From positions 124,001 through 188,000 of the forward strand of contig NZ_JAGGJU010000011.1 in the NCBI RefSeq assembly GCF_017873095.1: DNA of 64,000 nt, read 5' to 3'. The position numbers were made by a program, and so were the translations under genes. The number at the start of each line of letters is the position of its first letter. Within the stretch, counting starts at the first letter, position 1. Shown here one piece after another: positions 61,031-64,000 of this stretch. Source of the stretch: Heterorhizobium halophytocola (GTDB lineage Bacteria > Pseudomonadota > Alphaproteobacteria > Rhizobiales > Rhizobiaceae). Under the pieces are notes generated by a model, which worked only from the letters and a program-made list of their open reading frames with translations, ran no database searches and was not told where the DNA came from.

Positions 61031-62860
61031 ATGTCGGATTCGAAGAAACAGCCTCCGGCCGCCTCACGCGGTCGTGACGTCGATGGCCAGCGCCTGAAGC
61101 GCATGCGCGAGACCGGTGCGAAACCGCCGATCAGCCAGCCCAACCAGAAGTCCGAGGGATGGAAGCCGGACTTCACGCTCGATTGCGGTTGGGGACGGCT
61201 GGTGTTCGCCCAGACCTTCGATCAGCTTTCCGACGTGGCCGGCGCGCTGCGCGAGGAAAAGGCCGACCGGCGCGACATCGCGGTTTATGTGCGCGATCCG
61301 CATGTGCTGCTGGCCAGCGCCCCGCTGGAAGTCTTTCTCGACCCCTCGCACACCTATCGGCTGAACCTGTCGAGCTACCGACCGTCGAAGAAGACGCCGA
61401 AAGGCTATTTCATCCGCCGGCTGACCTCCCGCGCGGACGCGGTGGCGATCAACCGCATCTATGCCTCGCGCGGCATGGTGCAGGTACCGCCGGACTTCTT
61501 CTGGTCGCAGCGTGATGCCCGCTCGATGATCTATTTCGTCGCCGAAGACGAGCGCACCGGCGAGATCCTGGGCACGGCGACCGGGGTCGACCATGCCCAG
61601 GCGTTCGGCGATCCCGAGCGCGGCTACTCGCTCTGGTGCCTGGCCGTCGATCCGCAGGCGCGCCATCCCGGCATCGGCGAAGCCCTGGTGCGGCGCCTGG
61701 CCGAATATGCCGAGGCACGGGGCTCTGCCTTTCTCGATCTTTCAGTACTGCACGACAATGTGCAGGCGACAGCGCTTTACGAGAAGCTCGGTTTCCAGCG
61801 GGTGCAGTTCTTCTCCGTCAAGCGGCGCAACTCGATCAACGAGCGGCTCTATACCGGACCGGAGACCGACGACGGGCTGAACCCCTATGCCACGATCATC
61901 GTGCGCGAGGCGCGCCGCCGCGGCATTCAGGTGGAGATCCTGGATGCACCCGGCGGCTTTTTCCGGCTGACCCAGGGCGGCGTGTCCGTACGCTGCCGCG
62001 AAAGCCTCTCCGAGCATACCTCCGCCGTCGCCATGTCGATCTGCGACGACAAGGCGACCACGCGACGGGTGGTCGAACAGGCCGGCGTCAAGGTCCCGCC
62101 GCAGATCAGCGCCGATGCGGACGAGGACAGGATCGCCGCGTTCCTCGAGGAACACGGCCGGCTCGTGGTCAAGCCTGCACGGGGCGAACAGGGCCGCGGC
62201 ATATCGATCGGCCTGACCAGCATGGAAGAAATCGCCGACGCGATCGAGGTCGCCAAGCAGACCTCGAACGACGTGCTGATCGAGGCCATGGTCGAAGGGC
62301 ATGACCTGCGTCTCGTGGTCATCAACTACAAGCTGGTCGCGGCCGCGATCCGCCGTCCACCCTTCATCATCGGCGACGGCCAGAGCACGGTTGCCGAACT
62401 AATTGCCGCCCAGAGCCGGCGCCGGGAAGCCGCCACCGGCGGGGAATCGAAGATCCCGATCGACGGCGAGACCCAGCGCACCATCGCCGCGGCCGGCAAG
62501 AGCCTCGACAGCGTGCTCGCGCTCAACGAGGAACTGACGGTGCGCAAGGCCGCCAACCTGCACACCGGGGGCACCATTCACGATGTCACCGGCGAGGTGC
62601 ATCCGGCGCTGGTCGAAGCGGCTACCAAGGCCGCCCGGGCAATCGACATTCCGGTCGTCGGCATAGACTTCATGACGAAGTCGCCGCGCGAGCCGGACTA
62701 TGCCTTCATCGAGGCAAACGAACGCCCGGGGCTTGCCAACCACGAACCGCAACCGACCGTCGAACGCTTCATCGATCTGTTGTTTCCGCTCTCCATGCCC
62801 GAGCCGACGCGGCAGGCCTTGCGCAAGGGCAGCCGGGCCGGTGAAAAGACCAAGGGCTGA
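61031..62860 (+). CDS. ngg: N-acetylglutaminylglutamine synthetase (GNAT plus ATP-grasp)
   Basis: Two-domain enzyme of 609 residues. An acetyltransferase (GNAT) domain covers about 120-275 with ARHPGIGEALVRRLAEYAEA, the acetyl-CoA loop. An ATP-grasp ligase domain covers about 300-590 with VVKPARGEQGRGISIGL and DFMTKSPREPDYAFIEANE. It acetylates glutamine and joins a second glutamine; AsnO then amidates it. It is directly downstream of asnO. The M42-type peptidase often found third in this set is not the next gene here. Confidence 0.91.
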   Translation: MSDSKKQPPAASRGRDVDGQRLKRMRETGAKPPISQPNQKSEGWKPDFTLDCGWGRLVFAQTFDQLSDVAGALREEKADRRDIAVYVRDPHVLLASAPLEVFLDPSHTYRLNLSSYRPSKKTPKGYFIRRLTSRADAVAINRIYASRGMVQVPPDFFWSQRDARSMIYFVAEDERTGEILGTATGVDHAQAFGDPERGYSLWCLAVDPQARHPGIGEALVRRLAEYAEARGSAFLDLSVLHDNVQATALYEKLGFQRVQFFSVKRRNSINERLYTGPETDDGLNPYATIIVREARRRGIQVEILDAPGGFFRLTQGGVSVRCRESLSEHTSAVAMSICDDKATTRRVVEQAGVKVPPQISADADEDRIAAFLEEHGRLVVKPARGEQGRGISIGLTSMEEIADAIEVAKQTSNDVLIEAMVEGHDLRLVVINYKLVAAAIRRPPFIIGDGQSTVAELIAAQSRRREAATGGESKIPIDGETQRTIAAAGKSLDSVLALNEELTVRKAANLHTGGTIHDVTGEVHPALVEAATKAARAIDIPVVGIDFMTKSPREPDYAFIEANERPGLANHEPQPTVERFIDLLFPLSMPEPTRQALRKGSRAGEKTKG

Positions 62861-63017
62861 GCGCAGGCGAACACCCTGAGGTTTTCGAGGGCTGTCAGCC
62901 ACAGCGCGGACGGCCCTCCTCCTTCCGGATGCTATCGGCGCGGGGGCGAATCCGGCTAAGGCTCTCTTGGGAACGGCTGTCGCGTCCAGCGCAGCCGAAG
63001 CTTTGGAGGGAGCGAGG

Positions 63018-64000
63018 ATGGCAAGAACACGCGTGGGGATCATCGGGCTCGGCATGGCCGCCGGCCATCATGCCCGTAGCCTGATCGATCTGAAAGACGA
63101 GGTGGAGGTCGTGGCCGCCTTCAGCCCGACCGAGGCGCGACGCAGCCGCTTCTGCGAACAATACGGCCTGCCGGTCACCGGCAATGTGGACGACATCTTC
63201 GACGCCGATACGGTCGATGCCGTGCTGATCCTGACACCGCCGAACACCCATCTCGAACTGGTCGAGCGCGCCGCGGCGGTTGGCCAGCATATCCTGCTGG
63301 AGAAACCGCTGGATGTGTCGCTCGAGCGGGCTAAGGCGATCGTCTCGGCGGCCGACGAAGCCGGCGTGTTGTTGTCCATCGTCTTCCAGAACCGCTTCCG
63401 CTCGTCCTACAGGACGCTGGAGGCATTGCTGCGATCGGGCGAGCTCGGCACCATCCTCGAGGCCTCCGCCAGCATCCGCAACTGGCGGCCTCAGAGCTAT
63501 TACGACGAGCCGGGTCGCGGCACGCTTGCCCGCGACGGCGGCGGGGTGCTGTTGACGCAGGGCATTCACACGATCGACCTGCTCCTCAATCTGGCGGGAC
63601 AACCGCAGGATATCGCAGCCTTTGCCCGCACCACACCGGTCCACACGATGGAGACGGAGGATCTTGTCAGCGGGGCCTTCGCGTTCGAAAACGGCGCCAG
63701 CGGCACCCTGATGGCGACCACCTGCGCCTATCCGGGCTATCCCGAGCGGATTGAACTGATCTGCACCAGGGGCACGGCCGTGCTGACCGGTGACAGTCTG
63801 GAGGCGCATCTGCGGGATGGACGCGCGATCGTCGAAAGCGCCACGGGCTCTGCCGGCTTCAAGGCCGACCCTATGGCCTTCGGTCATGAGCTGCACCGCG
63901 CGCTGATTGCCGACTTCCTCGCCGCCGTGCGCGGGCAGCGCCCGCCGATGGTCTCCGGCAACGACGCCCTGCGGGCTCACACCTTCATCGACGCCATACT
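63018..64000 (+). CDS. Gfo/Idh/MocA-family oxidoreductase (3' end cut by window)
   Basis: NAD(P)-dependent sugar or inositol oxidoreductase, 327 codons visible. The Rossmann motif VGIIGLGMAAGHHARSL starts at residue 6, and HILLEKPLDVSLERAKAIV near 94 holds the conserved EKP lysine. A C-terminal domain follows with GGGVLLTQGIHTIDLLLNL near 175, whose histidine is the usual catalytic one. GGAGGGAGCGAGG precedes the ATG at 63018. It begins 157 bases after ngg on the same strand and may start a new unit. Truncated at 64000; family length is about 340-390. Confidence 0.9.
   Translation, partial: MARTRVGIIGLGMAAGHHARSLIDLKDEVEVVAAFSPTEARRSRFCEQYGLPVTGNVDDIFDADTVDAVLILTPPNTHLELVERAAAVGQHILLEKPLDVSLERAKAIVSAADEAGVLLSIVFQNRFRSSYRTLEALLRSGELGTILEASASIRNWRPQSYYDEPGRGTLARDGGGVLLTQGIHTIDLLLNLAGQPQDIAAFARTTPVHTMETEDLVSGAFAFENGASGTLMATTCAYPGYPERIELICTRGTAVLTGDSLEAHLRDGRAIVESATGSAGFKADPMAFGHELHRALIADFLAAVRGQRPPMVSGNDALRAHTFIDAI

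Noticed and set aside
1-64000. CRISPR arrays, rRNA, tRNA or insertion sequences
   Set aside because: No regularly spaced repeats, no recognisable RNA gene and no transposase were seen on either strand.

Overview
The window is high-GC chromosomal DNA (apart from one AT-rich insert) of an alphaproteobacterium, most likely a member of the Rhizobiaceae. The clues are a fructose-type frcBCAK operon with a ROK regulator, an asnO-ngg pair for the dipeptide osmolyte NAGGN, and a Rhizobium-style intergenic mosaic repeat near 32.4 kb. The density of periplasmic-binding-protein transporters also fits. I see no rRNA, tRNA, transposase, integrase or CRISPR array. Assignment to a genus is not possible by eye.

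Layout. 0-6 kb: a tripartite tricarboxylate transporter (tctCBA, minus strand, tctA cut by the window start) faces a plus-strand operon of an OmpR-type regulator, a TctE-type kinase and an extra periplasmic binding protein. 6-12.1 kb: a C4-dicarboxylate TRAP transporter (dctPQM, minus) faces a DctS/DctR-like pair, as in Rhodobacter capsulatus. 12.2-15.6 kb: an SDR-SDR-tautomerase operon with a divergent LysR regulator, then a GFA-family gene. 15.65-18.19 kb: an AT-rich foreign insert with two unrecognised genes, one with a nucleotide-cyclase-like motif pattern, ending at the stump of a GC-rich gene. 18.4-19.15 kb: no gene found; then two tiny exported proteins.

19.7-32.3 kb: AMP nucleosidase; an aldo/keto reductase with LysR; an envelope glycosylation group (flippase-like protein, GT2, GT39); OsmC; a PadR regulator with a DUF2218 gene and a perfect palindromic operator; an SDR; and a divergent putrescine pair (aminotransferase and glutamine-synthetase-like ligase). 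32.6-37.7 kb: frcBCAK with divergent frcR. 38-43.3 kb: an oligopeptide ABC operon with a fused double ATPase.

43.4-64 kb: lipid kinase, MFS exporter, Lrp regulator with an EamA transporter, L,D-transpeptidase, branched-chain aminotransferase, a conserved protein of uncertain function, ETF-quinone oxidoreductase, an unrecognised helical protein, an ABC exporter, an SDR, a small membrane protein, a deaminase-like amidohydrolase, a flavin reductase, asnO-ngg, and a truncated Gfo/Idh/MocA oxidoreductase at the right edge.

Taken together the region is mostly nutrient capture (tricarboxylates, C4-dicarboxylates, fructose, peptides, polyamines), usually with a regulator next to or divergent from the transporter. 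All four operons that begin with a binding-protein gene carry a strong stem-loop right after that gene. The most novel content is the AT-rich two-gene insert.
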